Below are positions 28,955-37,912 of a stretch of 64,000 bases of DNA, piece by piece. The stretch spans positions 248,001 through 312,000 of the forward strand of contig NZ_JANHOH010000001.1 in NCBI RefSeq assembly GCF_024498135.1, read 5' to 3'. The notes beneath the pieces were generated by a model, which was not told the origin of the DNA, ran no database searches, and saw only the letters and a program-made list of their open reading frames with translations. Each line of letters begins with the position of its first letter. Within the stretch, counting starts at the first letter, position 1. A program made the position numbers and the translations under genes. The DNA comes from Mucilaginibacter aquariorum. Lineage in GTDB: Bacteria > Bacteroidota > Bacteroidia > Sphingobacteriales > Sphingobacteriaceae.

Positions 28955-29278
28955 ATGGTTAAATTATTTGTTGGCGGTTTTCCGCTGGACATGACAGAAC
29001 TGGAACTCGTTCAGCTTATCGCGCTTCATGGAGATGTGAGCACGATCAAGATCGTTCGTGATAAAAAAACGCGGGTATGCAAGGGGTATGCCTTTGTGGA
29101 AATGACAGACCGAAAAGGTGCTGAACTGGCCGTAGAAATGCTGGATGGAACCCCTTTAGGTGACCGGAAGTTAAGCATCAGTATTAAGGAAGATGAACCC
29201 GTGGCAGTTAAGCCTGCCCATGTCAATATAAGGCGTTATGATGCACCTGTTAAAGCCAAACGGCCTAGACGCCAATAG
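28955..29278 (+). CDS. Single-RRM RNA-binding protein
   Basis: A 107-residue protein made of one RNA recognition motif. RNP2 is KLFVGGFP at residues 3-10 and RNP1 is KGYAFVEM near residues 44-51; the C-terminal 25 residues are basic (ending KAKRPRRQ) and probably add RNA contacts. Short RRM proteins of this type are common in Bacteroidota, which often lack some other RNA chaperones; they bind transcripts in the cytoplasm. The ATG at 28955 has an AT-rich upstream region. It is followed by Hsp20 on the same strand after 240 bp, probably as a separate transcript. Confidence 0.9.
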   Translation: MVKLFVGGFPLDMTELELVQLIALHGDVSTIKIVRDKKTRVCKGYAFVEMTDRKGAELAVEMLDGTPLGDRKLSISIKEDEPVAVKPAHVNIRRYDAPVKAKRPRRQ

Positions 29279-29503
29279 TGTTGTTAATTAAGTTAAAGTT
29301 TCCTGGTGCGATAGGGTAGATGATTACCGCTGAAAAAGTGTCATCGCGACTGAAATTTTTTCATTTTCTACTGTCATTTTTACCCTATTTTTTTTCAAAA
29401 ACATCTTGGTTTTTGTTTGGCATTTTGTTTGTTTAAATGCTGACGGATACCGATTCCAAAGGTTTAATGAATTAATTGATCATTTATTTTTTAAAAGATT
29501 TTT

Positions 29504-29521
29504 AAAGGAGAAAATGCCATG
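29504..29521 (+). promoter_or_regulatory. Strong Shine-Dalgarno ahead of hsp20
   Basis: AAAGGAG at 29504-29510 lies 8 nt before the ATG at 29519, a near-perfect anti-16S match that is unusual among the genes here. An out-of-frame ATG at 29514 opens a two-codon frame (ATG CCA TGA) whose stop overlaps the real start. Confidence 0.7.
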
Positions 29522-29953
29522 ACATTGGTTAAATTTAACAACAACAGAGGTAATAACGCATTATTGCCAGGCTTTAATGACGTTTTCGAATCAATATTTA
29601 ATGATTCATTCTTTAATGAGCGCATGGTTACCCGTGTACCTGCCGTTAATATCAGCGAATCGTCAGATAACTACCATATCGAGCTTGCTGCCCCCGGCTT
29701 GAAGAAACAGGACTTCAAGATCAACGTAGACGATAATTTGCTGAACATTTCTGTAGAACAACAAACCGAAAATAACGACCGCAAGTACAACAAGCGCGAA
29801 TACAGTTACAACTCGTTTGTTCGTTCGTTTACCTTACCCGATCTGGCTGATAACAACAGAATTGAAGCTACCTACGAAGATGGAATACTGAAGATAGATG
29901 TAGCTAAAAAAGAAGAGGCTAAATCCATAAGCCGCCAGATCGAGTTAAAATAA
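29519..29953 (+). CDS. Small heat-shock protein, Hsp20/alpha-crystallin family
   Basis: A 144-residue chaperone. Residues about 35-140 form the alpha-crystallin domain: VPAVNISESSDNYHIELAAPG at the start, FKINVDDNLLNISVE in the middle and the conserved ATYEDGILKIDV beta-9 strand near the end. The short N-terminal arm and the SISRQIELK tail are usual for the family, in which the tail mediates oligomer assembly. It holds unfolding proteins in the cytoplasm without ATP. A strong Shine-Dalgarno upstream and an efficient terminator downstream mark it as a highly expressed single-gene unit, probably stress-induced; no CIRCE-like element was seen upstream. Confidence 0.93.
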   Translation: MTLVKFNNNRGNNALLPGFNDVFESIFNDSFFNERMVTRVPAVNISESSDNYHIELAAPGLKKQDFKINVDDNLLNISVEQQTENNDRKYNKREYSYNSFVRSFTLPDLADNNRIEATYEDGILKIDVAKKEEAKSISRQIELK

Positions 29954-29972
29954 ACAACTCTATCATATATTT

Positions 29973-30006
29973 AAAAGGTCGCCGTTTTGCGGTGGCCTTT
30001 TCTTTT
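29973..30006 (+). terminator. Rho-independent terminator after hsp20
   Basis: A 12-bp stem (29973-29984 with 29990-30001, two G-U pairs) and a TTTTG loop, continuing into CTTTT. It lies 20 bp behind the Hsp20 stop and also faces the convergent MFS gene. Confidence 0.85.
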
Positions 30007-30044
30007 ATGTTTAAGTGGGACCCTTGTATTGGCGAAATACTCTT

Positions 30045-31553
30045 TCAGGCAGATTTTTTTAGCACTGGCGTTGCAGTGCTAAGTTTAAACATTTTTATCA
30101 CCTTGCGCCTTACAGCTATTGATGGCGCATACAAGTTATCGGTTATTTCGCGCCCCAGATTTTTACGTAGCTTATTACGCAATGTGGCCCGCATATGTAT
30201 CCTTACCTTGTTTTTGTGCGTTTCGCCATCTTCTTTAACCTTAGCTAACAGCTTCATAGAAAACATGGCCAGCAGGCCACCAATTATGAAGAAGTAGTTC
30301 CAGCCCTGCAGGTCAAGCATTTGTATGTTTGATATTCCATCAGCACTTTTCAATTGCAGGTTCCATAACAGTTGGTGGCTGGCAAAAAAATCGGCCATCA
30401 GTCCACCCACCATTGGGGCTATTGTAGAAAAGAAAGCTACAAGCATATTCTTAGCCGAAATATAAACAATAGCCTCGTTCTTAGGGGCCAGTTTAATGCC
30501 TATATTACTCAATGCAAGGTTAATACCGGCTGTAGATAAACCGCTAACAATATGTATTATAACAAGTATAGCCAATGTTGCCAGGTGTGACGACGGCATA
30601 GCGGTAAAAGCAAATGCCAGTATACAGGTAATATAAAGCGGCGCGCAAATATTAATAATGGTTTTGTTACTAAACCTGTCGCTATAGTTACCCCAAAGTT
30701 TTAAAAACGCGATGCTGCTTAACTGGCTGATAATGGCCAGGCCAATTACATATGATAGCGGTAGCCCAATTGTTTTAAGCATAAACACCGTAAAAAATGG
30801 CGTGGCCAAATTTAGTGCAAACGCCCAAACCGAGTTAAATACCAGCAGGTTCCTGAAGTTTTTGTTTTTAAGCGATTTACCGAACATACTCATCACCTTA
30901 CCATTCATTACAGTAGGTTGTGGCTCGGGTGTGCGTAGTAACAAAAATACGCTAAACATGCCCAATACCCCCCCGGCTAAAAATAGGGTAGTATAAGCGG
31001 TGATTTCATGGGCGGGATAATGCGTTTTTACGTAATCTATACACATAGCTGTGGCTAAACTAAGTGTAACGTTTAAGGTTTGGGCAATGCGGCTGCGTTT
31101 GCTAAAGAAACTACCCAGCCTATCGCCAGGAATCAGGTCTTTCATCCACGAGTTCCAGCTGGCACCTGCTATATCACCAAATATATGCTGAAAGAAAAGC
31201 AGTACCAGTAATACCTGTATAGTTGTTGTACCTCTGAATAACAAGGGCATAACACCTATTGCAAGAAGGGGCAGTCGCGCCAGCAGGTTAAAAACCGATG
31301 TAATAATTTTACGATTATTAAATTTTTGTACCAGCCATATAGATGCCAGCTGAAAAATGGTAGTAAAGGTAGGGAGCGCCGCGAGCAAACCTAGCTGGAA
31401 GTTTGTAGCACCCATATGTATGGCCATTGCGGTTAAAAATGTACCGCTTGTAAACACAACCATTGCTTCTGCCGATAGGCCGTCGGCAATAACATATTTT
31501 AAACCTGAATTTAACTGATTGTTTGTAATTTTTTCTGAGGGGCGTAAATTCAT
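30045..31553 (-). CDS. MFS transporter
   Basis: A 502-residue integral membrane protein with about 12 hydrophobic helices, arranged as two halves around a central loop near residues 215-235. The first helix (IADGLSAEAMVVFTSGTFLTAMAIHMG) and QLGLLAALPTF are typical of a Bacteroidota MFS subgroup annotated only as transporter. The last 65 residues are hydrophilic and basic, so the C-terminus is a long cytoplasmic tail, which is less usual. Substrate is unknown. It stands alone, convergent with hsp20 and divergent from the glycosyltransferase operon at 32055. Confidence 0.85.
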   Translation of the reverse strand: MNLRPSEKITNNQLNSGLKYVIADGLSAEAMVVFTSGTFLTAMAIHMGATNFQLGLLAALPTFTTIFQLASIWLVQKFNNRKIITSVFNLLARLPLLAIGVMPLLFRGTTTIQVLLVLLFFQHIFGDIAGASWNSWMKDLIPGDRLGSFFSKRSRIAQTLNVTLSLATAMCIDYVKTHYPAHEITAYTTLFLAGGVLGMFSVFLLLRTPEPQPTVMNGKVMSMFGKSLKNKNFRNLLVFNSVWAFALNLATPFFTVFMLKTIGLPLSYVIGLAIISQLSSIAFLKLWGNYSDRFSNKTIINICAPLYITCILAFAFTAMPSSHLATLAILVIIHIVSGLSTAGINLALSNIGIKLAPKNEAIVYISAKNMLVAFFSTIAPMVGGLMADFFASHQLLWNLQLKSADGISNIQMLDLQGWNYFFIIGGLLAMFSMKLLAKVKEDGETHKNKVRIHMRATLRNKLRKNLGREITDNLYAPSIAVRRKVIKMFKLSTATPVLKKSA

Positions 31554-32054
31554 AATAATAGTAACTGCATACAGTTACAGGGACTTTGCATTTAATAAAT
31601 AGTTTAATTAGGGAACAAGCTATTAACCTGCACTTTATAACATACAAATTGCCTGTCGTAGTATCTTCTATGATAAATTTTATTTATATTATTGATTTAC
31701 AGATAATTAATTTATAATTAAAAGTATGTCACTTCTGCTTTATTGGCAGAAGTGTAGAATTAAAGAAGGAGTATCTTCCGCAAAATGTGGAAGCGATGGA
31801 ACAATCAGCTCTAAATTGCAGATACTAAATGTGCCATTCTATGCTCGTTATTTAAGTTTTGGTGTTAACATAAGTGGACAGTGTTGTCAATATGATGCGG
31901 TGCCACTTGTGCCATATTTTACGAATTTCATAAAATTTTCATCAAAACGCCATATTAATTTACGGAATTTTTACTGAATTAGGTCGAAATCTTATTAACT
32001 TGATGTTTGGCTTTGTTATTGTTTAATGAATTAATATTTCATATAACGATAATT
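31554..32054. promoter_or_regulatory. Long divergent intergenic region with hairpins
   Basis: About 500 bp without a convincing gene separate the MFS transporter from the first glycosyltransferase operon. Two hairpins lie close together: CACTTCTGC at 31730-31738 with its complement at 31746-31754 (7-nt loop), and CTTCCGCA at 31775-31782 with TGTGGAAG at 31786-31793. GAAG at 31765-31768 could pair with the CTTC of the second hairpin instead. The region probably carries the operon promoter and a structured leader. Confidence 0.5.
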
Positions 32055-33023
32055 ATGCAAGGCAAACTGAAGATTTTTACATGGCACATTCACGGTAGTT
32101 ACCTGTACTACCTTTCTCTGGGGGATTATGACATCTATATTCCTACAAAGCCCGGGAGAACCGAAGGCTATTATGGCAGGGGTGAAACGTTCCCCTTTGG
32201 TGACAATGTTATAGAGATACCTGCAAATAAGGTCAAAGATGAGCAGTTTGATTGCATTCTGTTTCAAACCAACCAAAATTATACTGTAGATCAGTTTGAA
32301 ATATTATCTGCAGAACAGCGCGAGCTGCCAAAAATATACCTGGAACACGATCCTCCGCGCCAGCATCCAACAGATACTAAACACCTGATCAACGATCCCG
32401 ACATAATATTGGTACATGTTACCCATTTTAATAAACTGATGTGGGATAACAACAACATACCAACCCGGGTCATAGAGCATGGTGTAACCAATACAGGCGT
32501 TATTTACACAGGCCAACTGGATAAAGGTATTGTGGTAATAAACAATTTGCCAACTCGTGGGCGTCTGCTGGGCTTAGATGTTTTCCTTGAAGCACGCAAA
32601 CATGTCCCGCTGGATCTGGTGGGTATGGGTACAGGCGAATTAGGATTGGGAGAGGTGTTGCATCCGCAATTACCCGAGTTTCAGAGCCGTTACCGTTTCT
32701 TTTTTAACCCTATCCGTTATACCAGCCTTGGCTTAGCCATCTGCGAAGCAATGATGATGGGGATACCCGTTGTTGGTTTGGCAGCTACAGAGCTTTCGGC
32801 AGTAATAGATAATGGTTATTCCGGGTTTATTCATACAGATATTAATTACCTGATCGAGAAAATGAAACTGCTGATAAAGGATCCGGAACTGGCCCGGGAG
32901 ATAGGTAATAATGGGCGTGAAGTAGCCATGACACGTTTTAATATAGAACGATTTACTAATGACTGGGAGCAGTTATTTACCGAAGTAACATCCCGCAAAA
33001 ACGAAAAATTAATATCAGCCTAA
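32055..33023 (+). CDS. GT-B glycosyltransferase
   Basis: A 322-residue protein from ATG 32055; the frame extends to 32007 but the extra residues are a hydrophobic AT-rich tail without a start signal. The N-terminal half is a degenerate Rossmann domain (IFTWHIHGSYLYYLSLGDYDIYIP), and the C-terminal half carries the GT4-like donor site PIRYTSLGLAICEAMMMGIPVVGLAATELSAVI. The catalytic E-x7-E pattern is seen in modified form (LGLAICEAMMMGIP). It heads a four-gene operon with a GT4, a GmhB-like phosphatase and a GT9. Sugar donor and acceptor are unknown. Confidence 0.75.
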   Translation: MQGKLKIFTWHIHGSYLYYLSLGDYDIYIPTKPGRTEGYYGRGETFPFGDNVIEIPANKVKDEQFDCILFQTNQNYTVDQFEILSAEQRELPKIYLEHDPPRQHPTDTKHLINDPDIILVHVTHFNKLMWDNNNIPTRVIEHGVTNTGVIYTGQLDKGIVVINNLPTRGRLLGLDVFLEARKHVPLDLVGMGTGELGLGEVLHPQLPEFQSRYRFFFNPIRYTSLGLAICEAMMMGIPVVGLAATELSAVIDNGYSGFIHTDINYLIEKMKLLIKDPELAREIGNNGREVAMTRFNIERFTNDWEQLFTEVTSRKNEKLISA

Positions 33024-33034
33024 ACATATATACT

Positions 33035-34318
33035 ATGAAATATCAAAGTAAAAGAATCGCGTTTATAAGCGAGCATGCTTCGCCCATGGCAGATCTGGGT
33101 GGTGTAGATACCGGCGGGCAAAATGTTTATGTAGCTCAATTAGCTAAGCATTTAATAGGGCGGGGGTATTTAGTTGATGTATTTACCCGCAGGGATAATG
33201 CTGAGATTGCAGATGTTGTGAATTGGGTTCCGGGTGTGCGGGTTATTAATATTAAGGCCGGCCCGGCATGCAATGTTATAAAAGAGGAGCTTTTACAGCA
33301 TATGGATGAGTTTAAGGATAATATGATCGCTTTTATTGCTAAAGAGCGTTTGCATTATTCGCTGATACATGCAAACTTCTTCATGTCTGCACAGGTAGCA
33401 ATGGGCATTAAAAAAGAGCTGGGTATACCTTTTGTGGTTACGTTTCATGCGTTGGGCCATGTACGCCGCATACACCAGGCCGATCAGGATAAATTCCCGG
33501 TTGAGCGCCTTTATATAGAAGAGCAGGCAGTGAAGCAAGCCGATCATATAATTGCAGAATGCCCACAAGATAGGGATGACCTGGTTCAATATTATAACGC
33601 GCCTTTAAATAAGATCAGCATCATTCCATGTGGCTTTAGCGCTAAAGAGTTCCATCCTATGGATAAACAAGCCGCACGTAAAATATTGGGTTTGCCGCAA
33701 GATGAGCACCTGATATTACAGCTGGGCCGCATGGTGCCGCGTAAAGGTGTTGATAATGTGATAGAGGCTTTAAGTAACGTAAAGAATACCAAAAAACCGA
33801 TTAAATTATTAATTGTAGGGGGCGAATATGAAAAGCTGGAAGAAAACACTTGCCCCGAATATGTAAGGCTACTCAATATTGCCCGCAAGCAGAATGTGGT
33901 AGATTCGGTGATATTTACCGGGCGCAAGAACCGCAATGTGTTAAAATTTTATTACGCTGCCGCGGATGTATTTATCACCACACCGTGGTACGAACCATTT
34001 GGCATTACCCCACTGGAGGCAATGGCTTGTGGTACTCCGGTAATAGGCAGTAATGTTGGTGGTATTAAATATAGCGTTGCCGATGGCGAAACCGGTAAAC
34101 TGGTTGACCCGCATAACCCCGGTATGCTTGCAGAAGCCATAACCGAAATGGTGAATGACCCGGGAACTTTAGATTGGATGAGCGAAAATGCTATTGAACG
34201 TGTAAACAGGTATTTTACCTGGGCGCAGGTGGCCGATGAAGTGCACTCACTATACAAAAAAATGACACCGATAGCTAAAGAAGGCAAACTGGTTCAACAA
34301 AAATCAAAAGCTGCTTAA
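33035..34318 (+). CDS. GT4 glycosyltransferase, MshA/sucrose-phosphate-synthase-like
   Basis: A 427-residue GT-B enzyme. Its N-terminus, ISEHASPMADLGGVDTGGQNVYV, matches the MshA/sucrose-phosphate-synthase group, in which the GGQNVY glycines hold the donor phosphate. The second domain begins near residue 225 (LGRMVPRKGVDNVIEAL) and carries the E-x7-E site in TPWYEPFGITPLEAMACGTPVIGS. Such enzymes use nucleotide sugars to build disaccharides, heteropolymers or glycosylated small molecules. It lies 11 bp after the preceding transferase and 10 bp before the phosphatase gene, so it is clearly operonic. Confidence 0.85.
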   Translation: MKYQSKRIAFISEHASPMADLGGVDTGGQNVYVAQLAKHLIGRGYLVDVFTRRDNAEIADVVNWVPGVRVINIKAGPACNVIKEELLQHMDEFKDNMIAFIAKERLHYSLIHANFFMSAQVAMGIKKELGIPFVVTFHALGHVRRIHQADQDKFPVERLYIEEQAVKQADHIIAECPQDRDDLVQYYNAPLNKISIIPCGFSAKEFHPMDKQAARKILGLPQDEHLILQLGRMVPRKGVDNVIEALSNVKNTKKPIKLLIVGGEYEKLEENTCPEYVRLLNIARKQNVVDSVIFTGRKNRNVLKFYYAAADVFITTPWYEPFGITPLEAMACGTPVIGSNVGGIKYSVADGETGKLVDPHNPGMLAEAITEMVNDPGTLDWMSENAIERVNRYFTWAQVADEVHSLYKKMTPIAKEGKLVQQKSKAA

Positions 34319-34328
34319 TTATGAAATT

Positions 34329-34892
34329 ATGAACAAGGCGGTTTTTTTAGATAAAGATGGCACCCTTATCCCGGATATCCCTTACAATATTGATGCGGAT
34401 CTAATTACCTTACAGCCTGATGCTGTTGATGGATTGAAACGTTTGCAGAATGATGGTTACCAGTTAATAATAATTTCAAATCAATCTGGCGTGGCACGGG
34501 GATTTTTTAAGGAAGACAGTTTACTGGCTGTAGAAGACAGGGTGAGAGAATTGTTTGATTTTAACGGTTTGTTTTTAAGCGGGTTTTATTACTGCCCACA
34601 CCACCCATCAGGTTCAGTAAGCGCTTATGCCATCAACTGCGATTGCCGTAAGCCCATGCCCGGCATGTTGATAAAAGCTGCTGCAGAACATAATATCGAC
34701 TTAACCATATCCTGGATGATAGGTGATATTTTGAACGATGTGGAAGCGGGCAACCGCGCCAATTGCCAAACAGTTTTAATTGATAATGGTAACGAAACCG
34801 AGTGGGTAAAGGGTGATTATCGCGAACCAACTATTATTTGCCGATGCATTAACGACGCCGCCGATGAAATTTTAACTAAAGTAATGGCATGA
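34329..34892 (+). CDS. gmhB: HAD-IIIA phosphatase, heptose-bisphosphate phosphatase type
   Basis: A 187-residue HAD phosphatase. The nucleophile motif is LDKDGTLIPD (Asp8, Asp10), motif II is IISNQSGVARG, and the Zn-binding Cys/His cluster characteristic of GmhB is YYCPHHPSGSV...NCDCRKP in the middle; the acidic motif IV is MIGDILNDVEAG. GmhB removes the 7-phosphate of D-glycero-D-manno-heptose 1,7-bisphosphate in ADP-heptose synthesis, and histidinol-phosphate phosphatases share the fold. The neighbouring GT9 gene, a heptosyltransferase-type enzyme, overlaps it by 4 bp (ATGA) and favours the heptose role. No other heptose gene is in the window. Confidence 0.8.
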   Translation: MNKAVFLDKDGTLIPDIPYNIDADLITLQPDAVDGLKRLQNDGYQLIIISNQSGVARGFFKEDSLLAVEDRVRELFDFNGLFLSGFYYCPHHPSGSVSAYAINCDCRKPMPGMLIKAAAEHNIDLTISWMIGDILNDVEAGNRANCQTVLIDNGNETEWVKGDYREPTIICRCINDAADEILTKVMA

Positions 34893-36022
34893 GTTTGCTG
34901 CATCTTAAAAACATTCTTTGTATCCGCCCGGATAACATGGGCGATCTGATAATGACGGCACCGGCTATGCGGGCACTAAAGGAAAGCTTTGACGCTAAAA
35001 TAACAGTGCTCACTTCATCAATGGCAAAAGGTATAGTTAAACATATCCCCGAGATTGATGATGCCTTAATATTTGACATGCCCTGGGTGAAAACTCCAGA
35101 TACGCCGGACGCTGAAAGCATTAACCAAATTGTGTCTGTTATAAAAGAAAGAAGTTTTGATGCGGCGGTGATATTTACTGTTTATAGTCAAAGCCCTTTA
35201 CCTACTGCTATGTTGGCTTATCTGGCCGGCATCCCAAAGGTATTGGCTTATTGCCGCGAAAATCCCTACCATTTATTAACAGATTGGGTGCCCGATAAAG
35301 AACCTTACACGCTCATCGAACATCAGGTGCGCCGTGATCTTGACCTGGTAGCAACTATAGGCGCATTTACTGATAACGAAAATCTGTATTTGATGGTGCA
35401 AGAGGAGCTGTGGCAACTTATTACTAAAAAGTTAATAGAAACAGGTGTAGACATCAACAAACCCTGGTTGATATTACATGCAGGTGTAAGCGAAAGAAAG
35501 CGTGAGTATCCTATTCGAAAATGGGCAGATGCAGCGCAAAAATTGATTAGTGAAAAAGGCTATCAAATACTCCTTACCGGTTCGTTGGATGAAAAACCTT
35601 TAACTGATGCGCTGGAAAACATAATAGGGGAAGGGAGCTTTTCTGTTGCCGGATTATTTAATTTGGATGAGTTTGTTTGCCTTGTAAAACACGCCCCGAT
35701 AATGTTATCAGTTAATACAGGTACGGTACATATAGCAGCTGCGGTAGGTACGCCGGTTGTTGTTTTATATGCGCAAACCAATCCGCAGCATACGCCCTGG
35801 AATGTAGCTAATAAAGTTTTACAGTTCCCTGTTCCTGCGCATTTGCACAGCAGGAATGAAGTTATTGTTCATGTAAATAATAGTCTTTATAACAAATCAA
35901 TAGATCTGCCTTCTGCAGATGATATTTTAACCGCAATGGATGAGTTGCTCAACCGGCCAGGCTCACCAGCTCAACCGTTTCACGAAATACCGAATGAAAA
36001 TCAGGCGATTGCAGCCAGTTAA
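34889..36022 (+). CDS. GT9 (heptosyltransferase-type) glycosyltransferase
   Basis: A 377-residue GT-B protein of family 9. It opens with ILCIRPDNMGDLIMTAPAMRAL, the ADP-heptose transferase signature, and carries LILHAGVSERKREYP and the SVNTGTVHIAAAVGTPVVVLY donor site near the end. Family members add heptose or related sugars to LPS core or other surface glycans on the cytoplasmic face. Its start overlaps the GmhB stop (ATGA), coupling translation. Its last 74 bp overlap the 3' end of a minus-strand GT9 gene, a genuine coding overlap since both frames are complete. Ending (LLNRPGSPAQPF...) is hydrophilic. Confidence 0.85.
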   Translation: MSLLHLKNILCIRPDNMGDLIMTAPAMRALKESFDAKITVLTSSMAKGIVKHIPEIDDALIFDMPWVKTPDTPDAESINQIVSVIKERSFDAAVIFTVYSQSPLPTAMLAYLAGIPKVLAYCRENPYHLLTDWVPDKEPYTLIEHQVRRDLDLVATIGAFTDNENLYLMVQEELWQLITKKLIETGVDINKPWLILHAGVSERKREYPIRKWADAAQKLISEKGYQILLTGSLDEKPLTDALENIIGEGSFSVAGLFNLDEFVCLVKHAPIMLSVNTGTVHIAAAVGTPVVVLYAQTNPQHTPWNVANKVLQFPVPAHLHSRNEVIVHVNNSLYNKSIDLPSADDILTAMDELLNRPGSPAQPFHEIPNENQAIAAS

Positions 36023-36944
36023 TGGTTCTGTGAACCCTTTTATCAAGCGGCCCCCATCGCTGGGGCTCCCCATCCATACTAATTACAATGCTTGGTGTCT
36101 TAAAAGCTGATGCAATATGCGATACGCCTGTACAATTAGATATCAGCATGGCTGCATTCTGAATTAATGCACCAACTGCACCCATTGATGTTTTTCCCGC
36201 AGTATTGATGGGTTCATAACGCATTTGTTTAATTACCTCATTTATAATATCCGCTTCTTCCGTAGTGCCGGTTAATACCGCTTTATAGCGCTGCTCAATA
36301 CAGTAGTCGGCCAGTGATGCAAAATATTGTACCGGCCATTGCCGCCATGTACCCCTTGAACCGGGGTGAATACAAACGTAATTTTGGGGTTCAATTTTTA
36401 GCTTTAATTCATCTAACGAATTATAATCGTCAGTAGTCAGCGGGAATTCAAGATCATTGCCTTTTAATTCGATACCTAAAAAATCCATTAATAATAAGTG
36501 CCTGTCTATCTCATGCCCATAATCCGGGTAAGGCATAAACAGACCGTTATCCGGTGCGTAATGACCATCCTTTGAGTAACCCGCCACATGTTTAGCTCCC
36601 AAAAGCTCCATCATCGGGTTAATTATAGATCCGTTTCCCTGCATTTGTATCGCCAAATCAAATTCTTCCTTTTGAACAATGGAAAGAAAATTTGTAAAAG
36701 CTGCCGGTTCAAAACCCTGTTCGGGTAAACCCGGATACCCGGCGAACCTTATAAATCCGCTAAAATAATTGCTAAACCTTTCGGTGAACGATCTTGCCCA
36801 GTTTAAGCCTATTAATATTATTTCTGCGTTGGGGTATGCGCTACGCAATGCCCTAATTGCGGGTATAGCACACAGCATATCCCCCAGTTGCAAAGCCCTG
36901 AATACGGCTATCTTTTTTATTTGAGAGGGAGGGAGTTTCATCAT
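35949..36944 (-). CDS. GT9 glycosyltransferase, convergent partner
   Basis: A 331-residue family 9 enzyme. It begins IKKIAVFRALQLGDMLCAIPAIRALRSAYP and carries CIHPGSRGTWRQWP (donor loop) and ISNCTGVSHIASAFKTPSIVISM. ATGs at 36944 and 36941 are both possible. Its start is 1 bp after the stop of the GT2 gene upstream, so it is the last gene of a tightly packed carbamoyltransferase-GT2-GT9 operon. Its final 74 bp overlap the plus-strand GT9. The two GT9s are not close copies. It probably adds a heptose-like sugar to a surface glycan. Confidence 0.85.
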   Translation of the reverse strand: MMKLPPSQIKKIAVFRALQLGDMLCAIPAIRALRSAYPNAEIILIGLNWARSFTERFSNYFSGFIRFAGYPGLPEQGFEPAAFTNFLSIVQKEEFDLAIQMQGNGSIINPMMELLGAKHVAGYSKDGHYAPDNGLFMPYPDYGHEIDRHLLLMDFLGIELKGNDLEFPLTTDDYNSLDELKLKIEPQNYVCIHPGSRGTWRQWPVQYFASLADYCIEQRYKAVLTGTTEEADIINEVIKQMRYEPINTAGKTSMGAVGALIQNAAMLISNCTGVSHIASAFKTPSIVISMDGEPQRWGPLDKRVHRTINWLQSPDFHSVFRETVELVSLAG

Positions 36945-36945
36945 T

Positions 36946-37911
36946 CTAAATAAATAATACCCGATATTTTACCGCCCCATACCATTGCCAAAACACCGAT
37001 ACAAACGGTATAATGATAGAGGTAACAACCATCTCTGCGATATGGTTTATTGTAAGTTTAGTAGTATATAAACGTTTTGTAATAAAAAACAGAGTAAAGC
37101 TTATCCATACAATTGATCCTGTTAGGGTTAAAATAGGTAGGCCGGTTATTAATCCTGACAGCATTAATAAAAACCCGGTAATTATAAGGTAGTATAATAC
37201 AGGCGACCTTGGGTTTATTTTTTGACGATAAAGTTGAGGGTATTTTTTGTATAGCAAGGCATCAAACATGGTTTTCTTTTGCTCTTTTACACTCACACCC
37301 CATGTAGATTTGCGTACCGGGTGGGTAACCAAAGCGCTTTCTGTACGTTTTATAGGTATATTATTATTGATGAGTTTAAACTCCAGGTCGCTGTCTTCGC
37401 GCCAGGCCATACTAAACTGTTCATCAAAACCGCCTGCTTTTAATAATGCTTTTTTAGTGCAAGCGCAGTTGGCTGTAATAAAATCGGATTTTTGCAGGTT
37501 AGCGGTGTTTAACTCATAATCGGTAGGACGTTTGCTAACCGGAACAATCACCTTACCAGTAAGCGCAACATTTTCGTTGGAATCGCAATGGGCCACTATC
37601 TCTTTTAACCAATAGGCATCGGGTACGCAATCATCATCGGTAAATGCAATAATATGCCCCTTTGCATTTAGCCAACCGTAATTACGCGCGGCTGCCGGTC
37701 CCTTTTTTTGTGGCATAGCAATAAATCGTAGCGAAGGATAGTCATGCCCTGTAAGATCATCGAATATTTTTTTTGTTTCGGCGTCCGGGCCATCACTTAC
37801 AACTATAACTTCATACTGGCTTTTATCAAATTTTTGCATCAGCAATGCCTCCAGGCATTTCGTTAAAAGCTGCGGACGGCGATAGGTGGGTACAACAACA
37901 GAAATTATCAT
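36946..37911 (-). CDS. GT2 glycosyltransferase with C-terminal membrane helices
   Basis: A 321-residue protein from ATG 37911, which opens directly on the GT-A strand IISVVVPTYRRP; a TTG at 37923 would overlap the upstream gene. The metal-binding DDD appears in IIAFTDDDCVPDAYWL, and the acceptor-side ED is in MAWREDSDLEFKL. After residue 235 there are about three hydrophobic segments (YYLIITGFLLMLSGLITGLP and two more) that anchor it to the inner membrane. The gene starts 1 bp after the carbamoyltransferase stop, so the two are co-translated. Sugar specificity is unknown. Confidence 0.85.
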   Translation of the reverse strand: MIISVVVPTYRRPQLLTKCLEALLMQKFDKSQYEVIVVSDGPDAETKKIFDDLTGHDYPSLRFIAMPQKKGPAAARNYGWLNAKGHIIAFTDDDCVPDAYWLKEIVAHCDSNENVALTGKVIVPVSKRPTDYELNTANLQKSDFITANCACTKKALLKAGGFDEQFSMAWREDSDLEFKLINNNIPIKRTESALVTHPVRKSTWGVSVKEQKKTMFDALLYKKYPQLYRQKINPRSPVLYYLIITGFLLMLSGLITGLPILTLTGSIVWISFTLFFITKRLYTTKLTINHIAEMVVTSIIIPFVSVFWQWYGAVKYRVLFI

Positions 37912-37912
37912 A

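Noticed and set aside
31726..31977. 83-codon plus-strand frame in the long intergenic region
   Set aside because: It opens on the hairpin stem, has Cys/Ser/Tyr-rich composition typical of non-coding AT-rich DNA, and no ribosome-binding site.
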